Under the pieces are notes generated by a model, which searched no databases, was not told the DNA's origin, and saw nothing but the letters and a program-made list of their open reading frames with translations. From the NCBI GenBank assembly GCA_001051155.2, contig JYIP02000004.1, positions 621,576 through 685,575 of the forward strand: 64,000 bases of DNA. The letters are read 5' to 3'. Origin of the DNA: Chrysoporthe austroafricana. Taxonomy: Eukaryota > Ascomycota > Sordariomycetes > Diaporthales > Cryphonectriaceae. A program made the position numbers and the translations under genes. Of the stretch, positions 44,318 through 56,802 are shown one piece after another (within the stretch, counting starts at the first letter, position 1; every line of letters starts with the position of its first letter).

Positions 44318-45952
44318 ATGCACTACTCTGTGGTGCTCGCGGCCTTGTGCTCCCTCCATCAACTAAGTTCTGCGGCCGCCGTACCTCGCGTCCTGCGAAG
44401 GGTTGAACATGGGTTTACCCCCAGGGCCCCAACACCCGGTGAGATCCAGCTGGACCTAGGCCCGCAGTTGTCCAACGGCTCTAGCATCTGGTTTCCCGGG
44501 AGCGAAGAGTTTGATGATGCCACGTCCCGGTGGAACATCTACGGCGAGCCCAACATCTCGGTCGTGGTCGAGATTGCCACGGCAGATGATGTTGCCACCA
44601 CGGTCAAGTATGCCAACTCGCTCGACATACCTTTTCTCGCGGTGAATCGGGGCCATGGCAGCCCTTACACCCTCGCGAAGGTGCACAACGGTATCGAGAT
44701 CTGGTTGTCTCAGCTCAACAGCATTACTGTCGCCGAGGACGGCAACTCCGCCGTCCTTGGTGGAGGCGTGTACATAGAAGAGGTCGTCGATACCTTGTTC
44801 GACTACGGAAAAGCCGCGGGTGAGTGCTGACACCCACATTGAGGAAATTTTGGCTGACTGAAGTGTGCAGCAACCGGATCATGCGCATGTGTTGGCAATA
44901 TGGGCGCCGGGCTGGGTGGAGGCCACGGTCGCCTGCAAGGGTATTTTGGGCTGATAGTGGATAATATTATCTCCCTGGATGTAGTCCTCTGGAATGGGAC
45001 TCAGATCACCGTCGACGAGGCCTCATATCCGGATCTCTTCTGGGGACTCCGCGGGGTGAGTGTCCCGTCCGGCATCCGTCCTGAACTCACCGCTGACGCT
45101 TCACAGGCTGGCCACAATTTTGGTATTGTCACAAGCTTCGACTACAAGATATACGATCAGCCCTCGGACGTCTGGTTCTATGGGCTGTACTATTTCACGG
45201 AGGATCAGCTCGAGAACATCTTCAACGAGATGAACCGTCAATCCGAAGCCACGCTCCCTGAGGAGATAGGAGGCGTGCTGCTGTTCTACATCTGGAGCAC
45301 GGCTATCAACGCAACGGACCCGGTGCTCGCGCTGACCTTCAACTACGCGGGCGACTCAGCCGCAGCCGCGCCCTACATCGATCCGTTCAAGGCGTTCGGC
45401 CCTGTGACCAGCACGGAGGGGGAGGTCCCCTACAACCAGATAGCCAACGTCTCGGGGACAGGCGTGGCCAGCGCGCTGTGTGCGCACGGCACGCAGCGCA
45501 TGCAGTTCTCATGCGACCTCATCACGTACAATGTGACGACGAACCGCGAGGTGTATGAGCTGTACAAGAACATGACGCTGGCCAACCCCGCCCTCGTGGG
45601 CACCAGCGTCGTCTTTGAGAGCTACAGCCTGCAGGGGATCAAGGCCGTGCCTCCTAACAGCACCGCGTACCCGCACCGCGGGGACAACCTCATCTTCTCC
45701 CAAGTCGTCGCATACGATTATGACCCAAGCCTGGACGCCACAGCTATCTCGTGGGGCGAACAGGCGCGCCAGCTCATACACGACGGCCAGGCACCTGGCG
45801 AGGACTTTAACGTTTATGTCAATTACGCGTTCGGAGGGGAGGACTTGGAGAGCGTGTACGGCTATGAGTCGTGGCGCTTGGATAAGCTCAGGGCGCTGAA
45901 AAAGGAGTGGGATCCGCAGGAGAAGTTCAGCTATTATATGCCCATCTCATGA
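44318..45952 (+). CDS. Secreted BBE-type FAD-linked oxidoreductase
   Basis: Exons 44318-44819, 44871-45055 and 45107-45952 encode 510 residues. The ATG at 44318 gives a signal peptide MHYSVVLAALCSLHQLSSAA; a longer open frame begins with GTG only. The FAD-binding domain (PCMH/FAD_binding_4) starts at about 80 (VVVEIATADDVATTVKYA), and RGHGS places the flavin-linking histidine at about 113. The splice at 44819/44871 restores the TGSCACVGNMGAGLGGGHGR block with the second-attachment-type cysteines. The C-terminal BBE motif reads YVNYAFGGEDLESVYG and later WDPQEKF. The family oxidises alcohols, sugars or secondary-metabolite intermediates with O2; the substrate is unknown. Intron 2 (51 nt) is stop-free and in frame, so its retention would insert 17 residues. 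The neighbouring reductase relic and ABC transporter suggest a metabolite locus. Confidence 0.92.
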
Positions 45953-46781
45953 GCTCTTGAATCAAGCTGGATGAACGCGACTTTCTATGCTTAGGTAGAC
46001 TGCCACAAAGCGTCTATACACACTCCAGTGACCTACACTAAAATTCCTGCAGTTGCTATTAATCATTGTACAATCCATGGTAGCGGGCAGACGGCCTCCG
46101 TCTCCACATGACCAGCTGGCTCGCCGTCTATGCGCCGTAATAACTCGATCTACAATTTTTTCCCTTCAATTTATCCTTCATCAAGAGTTGATCTTGAGGT
46201 GAAGTAATGTTGGAGGCCAGCTCAAATCAAAAAGTATACTTCATGTTTTGTGGATATACCGTAGAGCACTATCTGGGTTCATGATATTTCGAAGACAGTC
46301 TAGCTGCAAATAAAGCTTAGGCCTGGCCAAATTCTGGCTGTGGCGCGCGATGGATTGTTAGGAGAAGTAGTTACCTCCAAATCTGAGCGGCCTATGCTTT
46401 TGATAATTCGAAGAGAACATGAAAGCTTCAGCTACACAATAAACATGCCATCTCACATCGAAGCCCATCGCCTAACATTAAGGTTCTGGCCACCCTCTAG
46501 TATACCACTTTATCAAAACGGGAAACAAAATCGCTCTAAAATATCACTGCCCTTGATCTCACTCTGCTTCGGAGCGGCAAACATTCGCGCAGTACTCAAT
46601 ACGTCTGAGGGGTCGAGACAAATGCTTTGAGTACCCGCAGACGCGTTGACGATTGGCCAAAGCGCAAATGAATTAAGTGTCAATTATCTTTGAAGAACAC
46701 GATCGTCTGAGAAATCTGCATTTGCCCATCAGCTAGTGCCCTCTCTGGGTGACCTACTGCGTACACTCTAAGCTTCCCCGA
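45953..46781. other. 3' flank of the oxidase, AT-leaning
   Basis: No supported gene. A plus-strand open segment at 46340-46630 has no recognisable family and no ATG-led coding character beyond its length. Confidence 0.4.
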
Positions 46782-47760
46782 TCATGTCCCTGAACTGTGC
46801 CATGTATTCGGTCCAACTCGTGCTATTTTCCGTGGTAGCAACCCATTATTTGAAACCGAATGACTCATCTGCTCGTTATACTGTGTCCGACTCGCAATCT
46901 TTATGTATCTCCCTACCCCATGAACCAATAAGTATAACGCAACCTCATTTCTTGTCCTGAACCCCAAGTTGGTTGCTACCTGGGTAACAACTCTGAGCCC
47001 AGTAGACTAGGCTTATCATTCAAGACCCAGAAGGCCTGGAAGGTGATGTGTCTGGCACCACAGAAGTGACGCAAGGGTATCTCATATCCAGTCTTCTCAA
47101 TAAAACGATTCTGTACAAGGGCAGGCTTGATCTCGGCAACGGTATAGAGCCACCGGAGGATGGTGGGAGGCATATTAGAGACCCCAATAGCGCGAATGCG
47201 GCTGTATTTTCACTTCTTATTTTTCTTTGAGGTTGCCGGCTTGATAGCCTCGAAGTTAAAGATACTTAGTATTAGCATATTAAAGAATTGTGTAGAGCAC
47301 GTACTCTCCAATTATAGAAGTAGATCCAATCAAAATCAACGAGATTTCTTCCCAATATCTCTGCCCACTCCCTCTCGTGAACCTGCTCGGCGGCCTTACG
47401 GTCATGCTAGTGAGTGAAAGAGGTTTGAACGTTCAAAACTTGGAGTCGTTCCCAAAACAAATTATTGTTCACTTCTCCTTGAGTCTTGTACAATATTATT
47501 GGAGTATTTTCTGTTTGAAGACGAACTTCGTTCTGGAAACGGCGCTGAATCATTCCGAAAGCTGAATGAATATTTCATATGGCTTCTCGACTTCATAAAG
47601 CTCTTGCCACTCAATGAACTCGATACCTACCAGTTGTGTGCCTGTGATACCATCCATAGCAATGGCGGAGGGGCCAGTGGACTCGAGTCTTCAGATCATT
47701 CAGCGCCCAGAGGATGGAATACATTTCGCTCGGCATCCTTTTATTGAGTGTAACGTCGTA
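46782..47760 (-). pseudogene. Aldo/keto reductase pseudogene
   Basis: Minus-strand 47173-46976 encodes the C-terminal third of an aldo/keto reductase: LRWLYTVAEIKPALVQNRF, then TGYEIPLRHFC and ITFQAFWVLNDKPSLL, which match the conserved KPxVVQNRF..R.FC....I..QSFW.L pattern. A +1 shift at about 46985 moves the continuation (VVTQVATNLGF, VALYLLVHGVG, then YNEQM) into another frame ending near 46782. This corresponds to the usual VALYALVLGLG and the cofactor-site C-terminal helix. Further upstream (to about 47760) only short fragments such as SILWALNDLKT resemble the TIM-barrel part, with several stops between them. The catalytic Tyr/Lys region is not recoverable. The gene is broken and incomplete; whether it decayed by point mutation or by RIP (repeat-induced point mutation) is not determined. 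Confidence 0.55.
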
Positions 47761-48627
47761 TGAGCATCAAGACTCTGCATTCAAGCCACAAAATAGCTCG
47801 CTGGATTATTTGGATTACTTCGCGTCTCACAGACTGCCCAGATCGCACAGCACCATTCTGATTTCTGCCGTTGGGCACAGCTGAAATACACATGGACCAT
47901 GAGGTTGATCGCCATCAGAGCATATGCCATTCTCCGCCACGTCATCTTCGAGCATGGCCGCAAGCTCTCGAGACAGTTGCGCAACAATAGCATTTCTGGA
48001 CAGAGAGGGTGTGAGGCGGAGGCTGCAGATAAGGTAACACCAATGAGGGCCATAGCCTGAATTGACCGGACATGCTGTGCAACAACCGGTGTGCAAAATT
48101 ATGCTTTATCTCGAGACCAGTCTACAGCCCTTGGTGGCACAATGTACTTGTTCCACATTAACTACCCGGTAGAGTCTCATTTTATTAGCCATTGGTTCCA
48201 CGAATGGATTTCATTTGCTCAATGTGACCGAGGATGCGGTGTCTGTGTAAAGTTCTAGTTCATACAATGCAGTCAAAGGAAATAAATCACTTGGGGGTTG
48301 TTTGTCCGGTGACACATACTGACTTCGTGGAAGGCTTTCCAATATTCAAATGCCACACAATTATGCTCAGCAATGTTATTCGACTTGATTGACCTACAGC
48401 AAGCCAGATAAGAGCATTGAGCCTTTCTTGTCATCAATTAATATGCCAACCCCTGTATTGCATGACCCGTTCGTTGCCATCCCCACCGATACTCACTCCT
48501 AGAAGCCTTGTTGGCAAATGTCCCGCACCGTGAGTAATAATACACTTCAAAGCAGGGACTTGGCAAGATCTTATTAATCGGAGTTTCTCACAATAATCGG
48601 CACACTGCGGCATGGCCAAGGTCGAGA
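47761..48627. other. Degenerate AT-rich spacer
   Basis: One minus-strand open segment (48096-47827) has a protein-like stretch (SLSRNAIVAQLSRELAAMLE) but no recognisable family; it may be another relic of the same locus. Confidence 0.3.
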
Positions 48628-48978
48628 ATGGACCTGGGAAGGAATGGCTCTAGAAAACAAATGGTGCAGGCAAATTTGAATGCACTAGGAAGCAAAAGAC
48701 ACCTCGTAAAACTAGACCTTGACTACAATACCTTTGGTTTCTATCCGAAGAACTTGCTTGCTCAAACGAACAACGGCGAAATTGCGACCGTAGTCTCGGC
48801 ATCCCAGCACATCATGTCCCAATTACAACAATTCGTGGGAGTGATCAGCGTCATAACACAGACGGATATGACGGTTTCGTTCGTCTGTGGCGCTTTGCAA
48901 GCTTTGCTGGAGGTCAGATTGCTCCTTCTGCGCAATAGTGTTTCGTTCCTTTGTGTGTTCTGCTCCTTGTTTTGCTGA
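48628..48978 (+). pseudogene. Fragment resembling a fungal NLR N-terminal region
   Basis: Open for 116 codons. The stretch MSQLQQFVGVISVITQTDMT followed by VSFVCGALQALLEV resembles the helical region found before NACHT or ankyrin modules in fungal STAND/NLR-like proteins, where a WGAL-type motif normally occurs (here CGAL). The frame then runs into a hydrophobic, non-homologous end, and a second frame (48951-49175) carries on with VAKVARDFSIPSDDADMV. No nucleotide-binding domain follows. Assignment rests on a faint pattern only. Confidence 0.25.
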
Positions 48979-49175
48979 CTCCTGGCGTTGCGAAGGTCGC
49001 AAGGGACTTCTCCATTCCCAGCGATGATGCAGATATGGTGACAGGAATGACGACAGCGCTTCTCAGTTCGAATCATAAACCGTCATATGTTCACATCAAT
49101 GAGTCAGATGATTGGTGTTTACGCCAAGTACTGCATCAAAGCCAATCTCTTGGCCGAGAGCACATCACTCAGTAA

Positions 49176-50170
49176 GCGAGCATTTCATGGTACTAATTCC
49201 GCTTTCAGGCTGACGTGAGGACAAGAGCTTCCGTGAAGCTCCGGAGGAAGCTAAAACTTCAGGACACAGGGACATGAATGCTCATTCTCGCTAGCTCTTG
49301 AGACCAATTCCTCGCAAAGCTCTAGATAGTGGCTAGAATAAGAACACTACATCATCTTTCTGAAGAACATAGCGTTGAACCATGAAAAGAGAAAGAACCG
49401 CTGAGAGATGCTGAGAGCTATGAGCAGCAGGTCTACAAGTAGAGACTTGCATACTAACTAGCTAACAGTGGCTGACCAACTTTAAGAAGACAACATTCGA
49501 ACCGTTGATTGCGTATCCGCGATATGATCTGGGCGACCGAACCTTCTGGCACTCATCCCTGTCGGTATCAACTTACGTATATTGGCAGATTTCTAATTCG
49601 TATTACTTGATAATTCGAACGAGACTGTAGAAAATAAATCTAGAAAGCTCAGAATCAAGATATGAAAGTTTTCCATATACACGATACCCAATAAGTACGG
49701 GTCATGTTGTCTGGAAATGTAACAAAAGAAGAACTCTCTGAGAAATCAAAAGTGTTACCTCCACTATAGCAAAATTAGTAGCCTTGCATGTGTGGAGCCT
49801 AGTTGACTTCACGCACTTTGTCCATTAATAATCATGCTATTCCATGTATCAAGCTCTACCACATGAAAGCCTCATTTTCATTCGACGTCACTTGAATCTA
49901 AAATACCCACTTTCCCAACTATAGTGAAGCCCTGCATGCAGAGATATCGCGGGATCTCAGTAGCTTCAACTGACAAATCCATTCAAGAATCAAGGGAGAT
50001 TGCTGTGGAGTATCCGGGTCGTCTGTCTACACGATCAAAGCCCGAGAAGTCGCTGATTAATCTTTCAATTTATCATTCGCAGGAGTTCTAACAAAGCCTA
50101 CGATAAGGGGTTGGAGGAACAGCTTGCATGAGAAGTCTGGGATGATATCAAATATTGAAGCAATGCTACT
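49176..50170. other. AT-rich spacer
   Basis: About 1 kb with dense stops in all frames and no recognised feature. Confidence 0.5.
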
Positions 50171-50491
50171 TCAGCTCATTTCATGAGGTTCACGGATAGC
50201 TGGGGTGCATTTCAAGGTGTAAGGGTCGAACACAATGGAGCTTTTGATCATAGGTGGCCTTAGAAGTTTTTCAGATAATAGCTCATCGCCCACCGTGAAA
50301 ATTTTCGGTCCATTAATCGAGACCAAGTTCTCCCTTGGTTCGAAGTGTGTTTCGGACATCACCACTTTAAGTCCATGTATCCTTCTTGGATCTTCACCAG
50401 TGATTTCCGTTAACACCGCCTCTGCCACGCGGACTGGGTGGCTCCTGGTCTCGGCTGCACCGGCATTATTAATGTGCTGGGCGAAATGCAC
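50171..50491 (-). other. Unassigned protein-like ORF
   Basis: A 106-codon minus-strand frame with balanced composition (HPVRVAEAVLTEITGEDPRR, then LKVVMSETHFEPRENLV). It begins MHFAQHIN, with no visible signal or upstream exon, and ends in a stop. I do not recognise a family. It could be the last exon of a decayed gene of the metabolite locus or a small orphan gene. Confidence 0.25.
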
Positions 50492-51002
50492 TGCAGTGGA
50501 GATATGTCGTGTAACAATTGCGCAGGAAAATGAGGTTGTCTTATCAAGAGCTCTTACTCGTTGGCGTCTTCAGTGCAAGCGGTAGTCTTCCAATCGGCGG
50601 CCCACTAGTGAGAGCTTAGAAATCAAACCGTCTCGAAAGCTGACACGGGGCGTGACAAGGCGCTAGCATGCTTCATCACCATGGGCCGGGCTGCTGCTTT
50701 AGTCTTTAGCTTCGTAATTGCGACGTTGACGTGGATGCCGATCCCTTAAGAGTCACACCGAAGACGTTATTGCCTCCTAAGTCCGAAAACATCGTGTAAA
50801 ATCTAGCAGCACAGCCAGTTGGCCATCACCGCTCTTCTACGTTTGTTTTCCAATCCCCCGAGCCTCGCCAAACTTCTACGGCCTAGATCCCTTTCTTTTA
50901 GCGCACTTTGTCTTTGTCCTTTATCGAGAAAATCAACATCGACGTGCCTACCATTGTTACACTTTGTGTCGTATTGTAGAGAAACTCGGAGCAGCGCCCA
51001 AT

Positions 51003-54000
51003 ATGTGGGGCACCACAGTGGACGATGCGAAACTCGCGCGAACAGACAGTCATCAAATAAATCAATTGCATAGCAATCCCGACCCGGGAGCGAATGAGCC
51101 TCCTGAACCAAATGCCCCGGGGGCTGATGAACAGCCAGGAACCTGGGGCGAGCGAGACGCCGGTCTGCCTGATGAGCGTGCCGCGATGAGAGAGTTTGCT
51201 GAGCTGCAGAAGGAACTTTCAAGCCTCTCGAAATCGAGAGATCCAAGACCACCGAGCAGAGCGACGAGCCGACCCACCACGGCAAGGACGGCTCACAGAG
51301 TTGCCTCACATGCTACGGTTAACGATGTCGAGTCTCAGGCCGAAGACACGGTAACTCCAGATGAGAAGGACGACGACTTTGAACTCGACCAGTTCATCCG
51401 TGAAGGCCATTTCGAGAAGCGCAAGGAGGGAAGGTCAGCTAAGAAGGTCGGTGTTATTTTCAAGAATCTCACAGTCGAGGGAGTAGGAGAGACCACCCAA
51501 TTCGTGAAGACGTTGCCGGACGCAATTCTATCAACCTTCGGGCCGGACCTTTACCATTTGCTGTCGAGATTTCTACCATTTCTCAGGTCCGACAATGGAA
51601 AACGACGCACTCTGATTCACGATTTCAGCGGTATAGTTCGTCATGGAGAGATGATGCTGGTACTTGGCCGTCCAGGTTCAGGCTGCTCAACTTTCCTAAA
51701 GGCGATTGCCAATGACCGAGAGGCTTATGCCTCTGTGAAAGGAGATGTAACATATGGTGGCATCCCGGCCGAGAAGCAGGAGACAATGTATCGCGGCGAG
51801 GTCAACTACAATCCTGAGGACGATGTGCATTTTGCGAATCTCAATGTCTGGCAGACATTGATCTTTGCGTTGACGACAAAGACCAAGAAGAAGGCGACCC
51901 AGGACATTCCCATAATTGCACAGGCGCTCATGAAGATGTTTGGCATCCCTCACACCAAATACACGCTTGTGGGTGACGAGTACACTCGCGGCGTATCTGG
52001 GGGGGAGAGGAAACGTGTCTCAATCGCGGAGACGCTCGCGTCAAAGGCCACCGTCGTCTGTTGGGACAACTCGACGCGCGGGCTCGATGCTTCCACAGCT
52101 CTCGACTATGCCAAGTCCCTGAGGATCATGACGGACATCAGTGACCGAACGACCCTGGTAACCTTATACCAGGCGGGTGAGGGCATATTTGAGTTGATGG
52201 ATAAAGTTTTGGTCATCGATGCTGGACGTTGCATCTACCAAGGACCAGCCAGCGAGGCCCGCCAGTATTTCGTGAGTCATCCTTGTTTTCCTCTATGACG
52301 TGACCTGCCCGGTCTCTTCATTAAGCGTCTTCGAGATCTGCAATAAAGTTCTAACACCGAATAGACCGACCTTGGCTTTGAGGCTCCTGAACGTCAGACA
52401 ACCGCCGACTTCCTGACTGCGGTAACCGATCCGAAGGAGCGAAGATTCAGGTCGGGCTGTGAAGCCAGTGCTCCGAAGACACCCCAGGAACTGGAGCAGG
52501 CGTACAGAAAGTCACACTTCTACACTCGTGTCCAAGAGGATATCCAGGCATACGAGACTCACCTGAGAGAAACCGAGCACAAGGATGCGGATGAGTTCGA
52601 AACGGCCGTCCGAGAGGGCAAGTCCAAGACAGTGAGACACAAGTCTCCCTATACTGTCAGTTTCTTCCGACAAGTTCAGGCATGTGTCAGGAGAGAGTTC
52701 TGGCTGCTACTTGGAGACAGAACGACCTTGTACACAAAGGCATCCACGTATGTGCTGTTCCATATATGCTCTCCAGTCCCCTTTCGGTCAGTGCAAACCG
52801 CTAACCAGTGCAGAATCGTGTGCAATGCTCTCATCGTGGGTTCCCTCTTCTATGGCGAGCCCCTCAACACCGATGGCGCCTTCACTCGAGGAGGTGCCCT
52901 ATTCTTCTCCATCCTCTTCCTCGGCTGGCTGCAGCTGAGCGAGTTGATGAAGGCGGTCAGCGGCCGTGCGGTCGTGGCTAGACACCGCGAGTACGCCTTT
53001 TATCGACCGAGCGCTGTGAGTATCGCCCGCGTCGTCACGGATTTCCCAGTCATCTTCGTTCAGGTCTGCATCTTCTGTGTGATCATGTACTTCATGACGG
53101 GTCTGGATGTCGTCGCCTCCAAGTTCTGGATTTACCTACTGTTCGTCTATACTATGACGATGTGCATGACGTCGCTCTATCGGATGTTTGCCGCGCTGTC
53201 ACCTACTATCAACGATGCAGTCCGATTCTCTGGCATTGCCTTGAATCTTCTTATCATCTTCACCGGATACGTCATACCGAAGACTCAGTTGGTGTCCGAC
53301 TACATCTGGTTTGGCTGGATCTACTACATCAACCCGATCTCGTATGCGTTTGAAGCCGTCCTGACCAACGAATTCTCCGACCGTGACATGGCGTGCGCGG
53401 ACGACACACTCGTGCCACGGGGCCCTGGAGTGGATCCGAATTATCAAGGCTGTATCCTCCCCGGTGCAGCTGTCAATGCTCATTCTGTCAATGGTGCTGC
53501 ATATCTTGATGCGCAGTATACCTACACGAGAAGTCACCTGTGGAGGAATTTTGGAGTTCTCATTGCTTGGGCTGTTCTCTACATCCTCGTTACCGTCGTT
53601 GCGGTGGAGACTTTCAATTTCGCCCGGAGTGGCGGAGGAGCTCTGGTCTTCAAGAAGACCAAGACGGCGAAGAGGGCAGTCAAAAACGCATCGTCCTCTA
53701 CGGATGAGGAAAAGGCAGTTCCCAAAAGCGAGGATATATCTAGCGGGGCATCAAGTGGAGTCTTTGCCACCCACAGTCCGAGCGAGGCGGCCAGAGGCGA
53801 AAGAGATGGCTTAGGACAGATCTCCGAGAGCGAGAGCATCTTCACATGGCAGGATGTTGAATACAGCGTGCCATATCAGGGAGGTCAGCGAAAACTTTTG
53901 AACAAGGTTAGCGGATATGCGAAGCCCGGTGTCATGGTTGCTCTTATGGGCGCTTCAGGTGCTGGTAAGACAACCTTGCTCAATACCCTTGCCCAGCGCC

Positions 54001-56131
54001 AGCGGGTCGGTATCGTGTCCGGAGAGATGAAGGTGGACGGCAGAGAGCTTGGCCTTGAGTTCCAACGAGGAACGGGATTTTGCGAGCAGATGGATCTCCA
54101 CGACGGCACTGCCACTATCAGGGAAGCTCTAGAGTTCTCTGCGCTCCTCCGCCAGGACCGCAAGATACCTCGCGCTGAGAAACTGGCGTACGTCGACAAG
54201 ATCATCGACCTACTCGAGCTCAGAGAACTTCAGGATGCTATTATCTTCAGCCTGGGCGTCGAGCAGCGCAAGCGTCTGACGATCGGCGTTGAGCTCGCTG
54301 CCAAGCCGCAGCTGCTCCTGTTCCTGGATGAGCCGACTTCTGGTCTAGACAGTCAGAGCGCGTGGAGTATCATCAGCTTTCTCAAAAAGCTCTCTCGGGC
54401 AGGACAGGCGATCATCTGTACCATCCATCAACCGTCCTCTGAAATTATTCAGGTAAGCTCCATGCCCTCCTCACTTGGCTCTTGCTCTCAATCAAAAAAG
54501 ATTGGACTTGCTCGTTTTTGATTGTCCTCTCCTTTGTGGTGATGGATCGTCGGGTTGCTCCTAAGGAGACCGTGTGCTTTTAGGCTTGAAAGCCTCGTGA
54601 CCTTGGTCAAGGCGCCATCAATTTGTGATGTAGCTCGATCAAAGCCTTCACAGAGCGTGATTGATGGTGCCGGAGGAGCTTTTAGTTGAAATACTAAAAC
54701 TGACGTGCTTGGTATGTTCTAGGAATTCGATATGATCCTTGCCCTGAATCCAGGCGGAAATACCTTCTACTTCGGCCCAGTCGGCGAGAATGGAAGCGCT
54801 GTCATCAACTACTTCGCCGATCGAGGCGTACAATGCCCACCAAACAAGAACGTTGCCGAGTTCATCCTCGAGACAGCTGCGAAGAAGCCCCGTGGAAAGG
54901 ACGGCAAGCGTGTGGACTGGAACGAAGAATGGCGAAACAGTCCGCAGGCGCAAAACGTGCAAGAGCAGATTGAGGGACTCAAGTTAACGCGCAGCAGATC
55001 TACCACTGCTCACAGAAATAAGCAGGATGAGACTGAGTTCGCGGCGACTACATGGATACAGACGTATGAGCTCACGAAGAGGATATTCCGGCAGTACTGG
55101 CGGGACCCGTCGTACTTGTATGGAAAGCTTTTCGTATCCGTGATCGTCGGCATCTTCAACGGCTTTACGTTCTGGCAGTTGGGAAACTCCACACAGGCCA
55201 TGCAGGACCGCATGTTCACGATGTTCCTCATCCTGACTTTTCCACCAACGATCGTCAACGGGGTCCTTCCAAAATTTTTCTCCAACATGGCACTGTGAGT
55301 GGATCTATCCCAGGTCGCCTGTTGCTGCGTTTATCATCTAATCCTTAGAGCAGGTGGCAAGCCCGCGAATTCCCGTCGCGAATTTATGGGTGGTTTGCCT
55401 TCACCACAGCCCAAATTGTAGGAGAACTTCCTATGGCTGTAGTCGGAGCCGTCGTATACTGGTTGCTCTGGTACTTCGCCACTGGCCTGCCAACAGACAG
55501 TAGTACATCGGGTTACGTCTTTCTGATGACGCTCCTGTTCTTTTTCTTCATGAACAGCTGGGGTCAGTGGATCTGCGCTTTCGCGCCCAGCTTCACCGTC
55601 ATCTCGAACGTGCTGCCGTTCTTCTTCGTCATGTTCTCACTGATGAACGGCGTGGTCCGGCCATTCACTCAGCTGCCCGTCTTCTGGAGGTACTGGATGT
55701 ACTACCTCAACCCGTCAACGTACTGGATAGGAGGAGTGCTGTCTGCCACGTTGACAGGGATTCCGGTGCGGTGCACGGCGGAAGAGACAGGACACTTCGA
55801 CCCGCCGCCGGGCCAGACCTGTGACAGTTACGCGGGCTCCTTCGCGGCTGGGGCCGGCGGCTACCTTGTTAATCCGGGGGCGACATCGGACTGCCAATAC
55901 TGCCCATACAGTGTTGGTGATCAGTATCTGGCGACGTTGAACATCTCTCCGAAGGACAAGTGGCCTTACTTCGGTATCTTCCTGGCCTTTTGTATCAGCA
56001 ATTGGGCTTTGGTTTATTTCTTCATTTACACGGTGCGAATTCGCGGCTGGAGCTTTGGATTCGGCTTATTGTTCGGCGGCTTGGGTAAGGGGATAGACAA
56101 GGTTAAGGGGCTGTGGAAGAGAAAAGACTAG
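51003..56131 (+). CDS. Full-size PDR-type ABC (ABCG) drug/metabolite exporter
   Basis: Exons 51003-52271, 52365-52747, 52814-54452, 54723-55294 and 55354-56131 encode 1546 residues in (NBD-TMD)2 order. NBD1 has the degenerate fungal Walker A GRPGSGCST (about 222), signature VSGGERKR (about 331) and Walker B with WDNSTRGLD. TMD1 spans roughly 560-790 (GWIYYINPISYAFEAVL). NBD2 has a canonical Walker A GASGAGKTT (about 929) and LGVEQRKRLTIGVELAAKP with LFLDEPTSGLD. TMD2 ends with YYLNPSTYWIGGVLSAT and a lumenal/extracellular Cys-rich loop near the C-terminus. Plasma-membrane efflux of azoles, toxins or own metabolites is the usual role; the substrate is not readable. MWGTT at 51003 is the first ATG in frame. 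Intron 2 (66 nt) is stop-free and in frame; intron 3 is unusually long (270 nt). Confidence 0.95.
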
Positions 56132-56802
56132 ACATTCTGTATAGATAGACCGGATAGACAAGGTATAGACGGTGTGATTCAAACACAACGAGTCGAGGCT
56201 CACGGGCTCTTGGCTGATGAGATTGCAAAAAATATCATATTCATTTCAAACTGAGACAATACGCAATCGTCGGTAAGCTGTGGCATCGATTCAAGCAAGC
56301 AGTCGACTTCTGGTATTCAGGACATCATCGGTGTATGACCACTGCAGAAGCACAGTCCGAGAGGACCGCCGACTCGAATAAGTACGGTACATTACTATCT
56401 TCCAAGTCGATATATACGGCCCTTTATTGACTTGTATATATGGTCGGGCTGTAGGCAGAAGACTTGGAGAGCTTTTGGGCGAAGGCTAGCTCACAGCGAG
56501 AGGCCAACGAATTGTGTAATCGACGATCTGAAGGCACTCTTATGAGGCTTTCTGAAACGCAAAAAGTATGAGCCATTGTGCCGGGGGAAAATTCTAAGAA
56601 CTTTGAAAAGAAGGATGGCGATGGCTAGCGCGGGCCTCGGGACAGGAATATGCATATACAAGTGATCTATGCATTTATCAATATTTTGGCCAGCTTATCG
56701 ATAAGAATGGACTCAACTACGTCCGTACCTGGGAATTTTCTCTTGAAAACGACGTCAACCTTCACATTGCGCCTGACAGCTTCACGCGTGCCTCTAGACA
56801 AG
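56132..56802 (+). promoter_or_regulatory. Intergenic region and MPP-alpha promoter
   Basis: Holds the 3' flank of the ABC gene, then the promoter of the next gene. The perfect 12-bp palindrome CTTATCGATAAG is at 56694-56705, 98 bp before the MPP-alpha ATG. Confidence 0.5.
56694..56705 (+). promoter_or_regulatory. CTTATCGATAAG palindrome
   Basis: Two inverted GATA-type half sites (CTTATC and GATAAG) fused back to back. Ten of the twelve bases recur in the RRP5/hydrolase and VPS16/ATG16 promoters. Confidence 0.45.

Noticed and set aside
49060..49085. tRNA B-box-like GTTCGAATC
   Set aside because: No matching A box, acceptor stem or anticodon arm could be drawn around it. No tRNA was found in the window.
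50964..51002. Upstream extension of the ABC transporter ORF
   Set aside because: The longer frame begins with TTG; the first ATG in frame is 51003 and no conserved motif precedes it.
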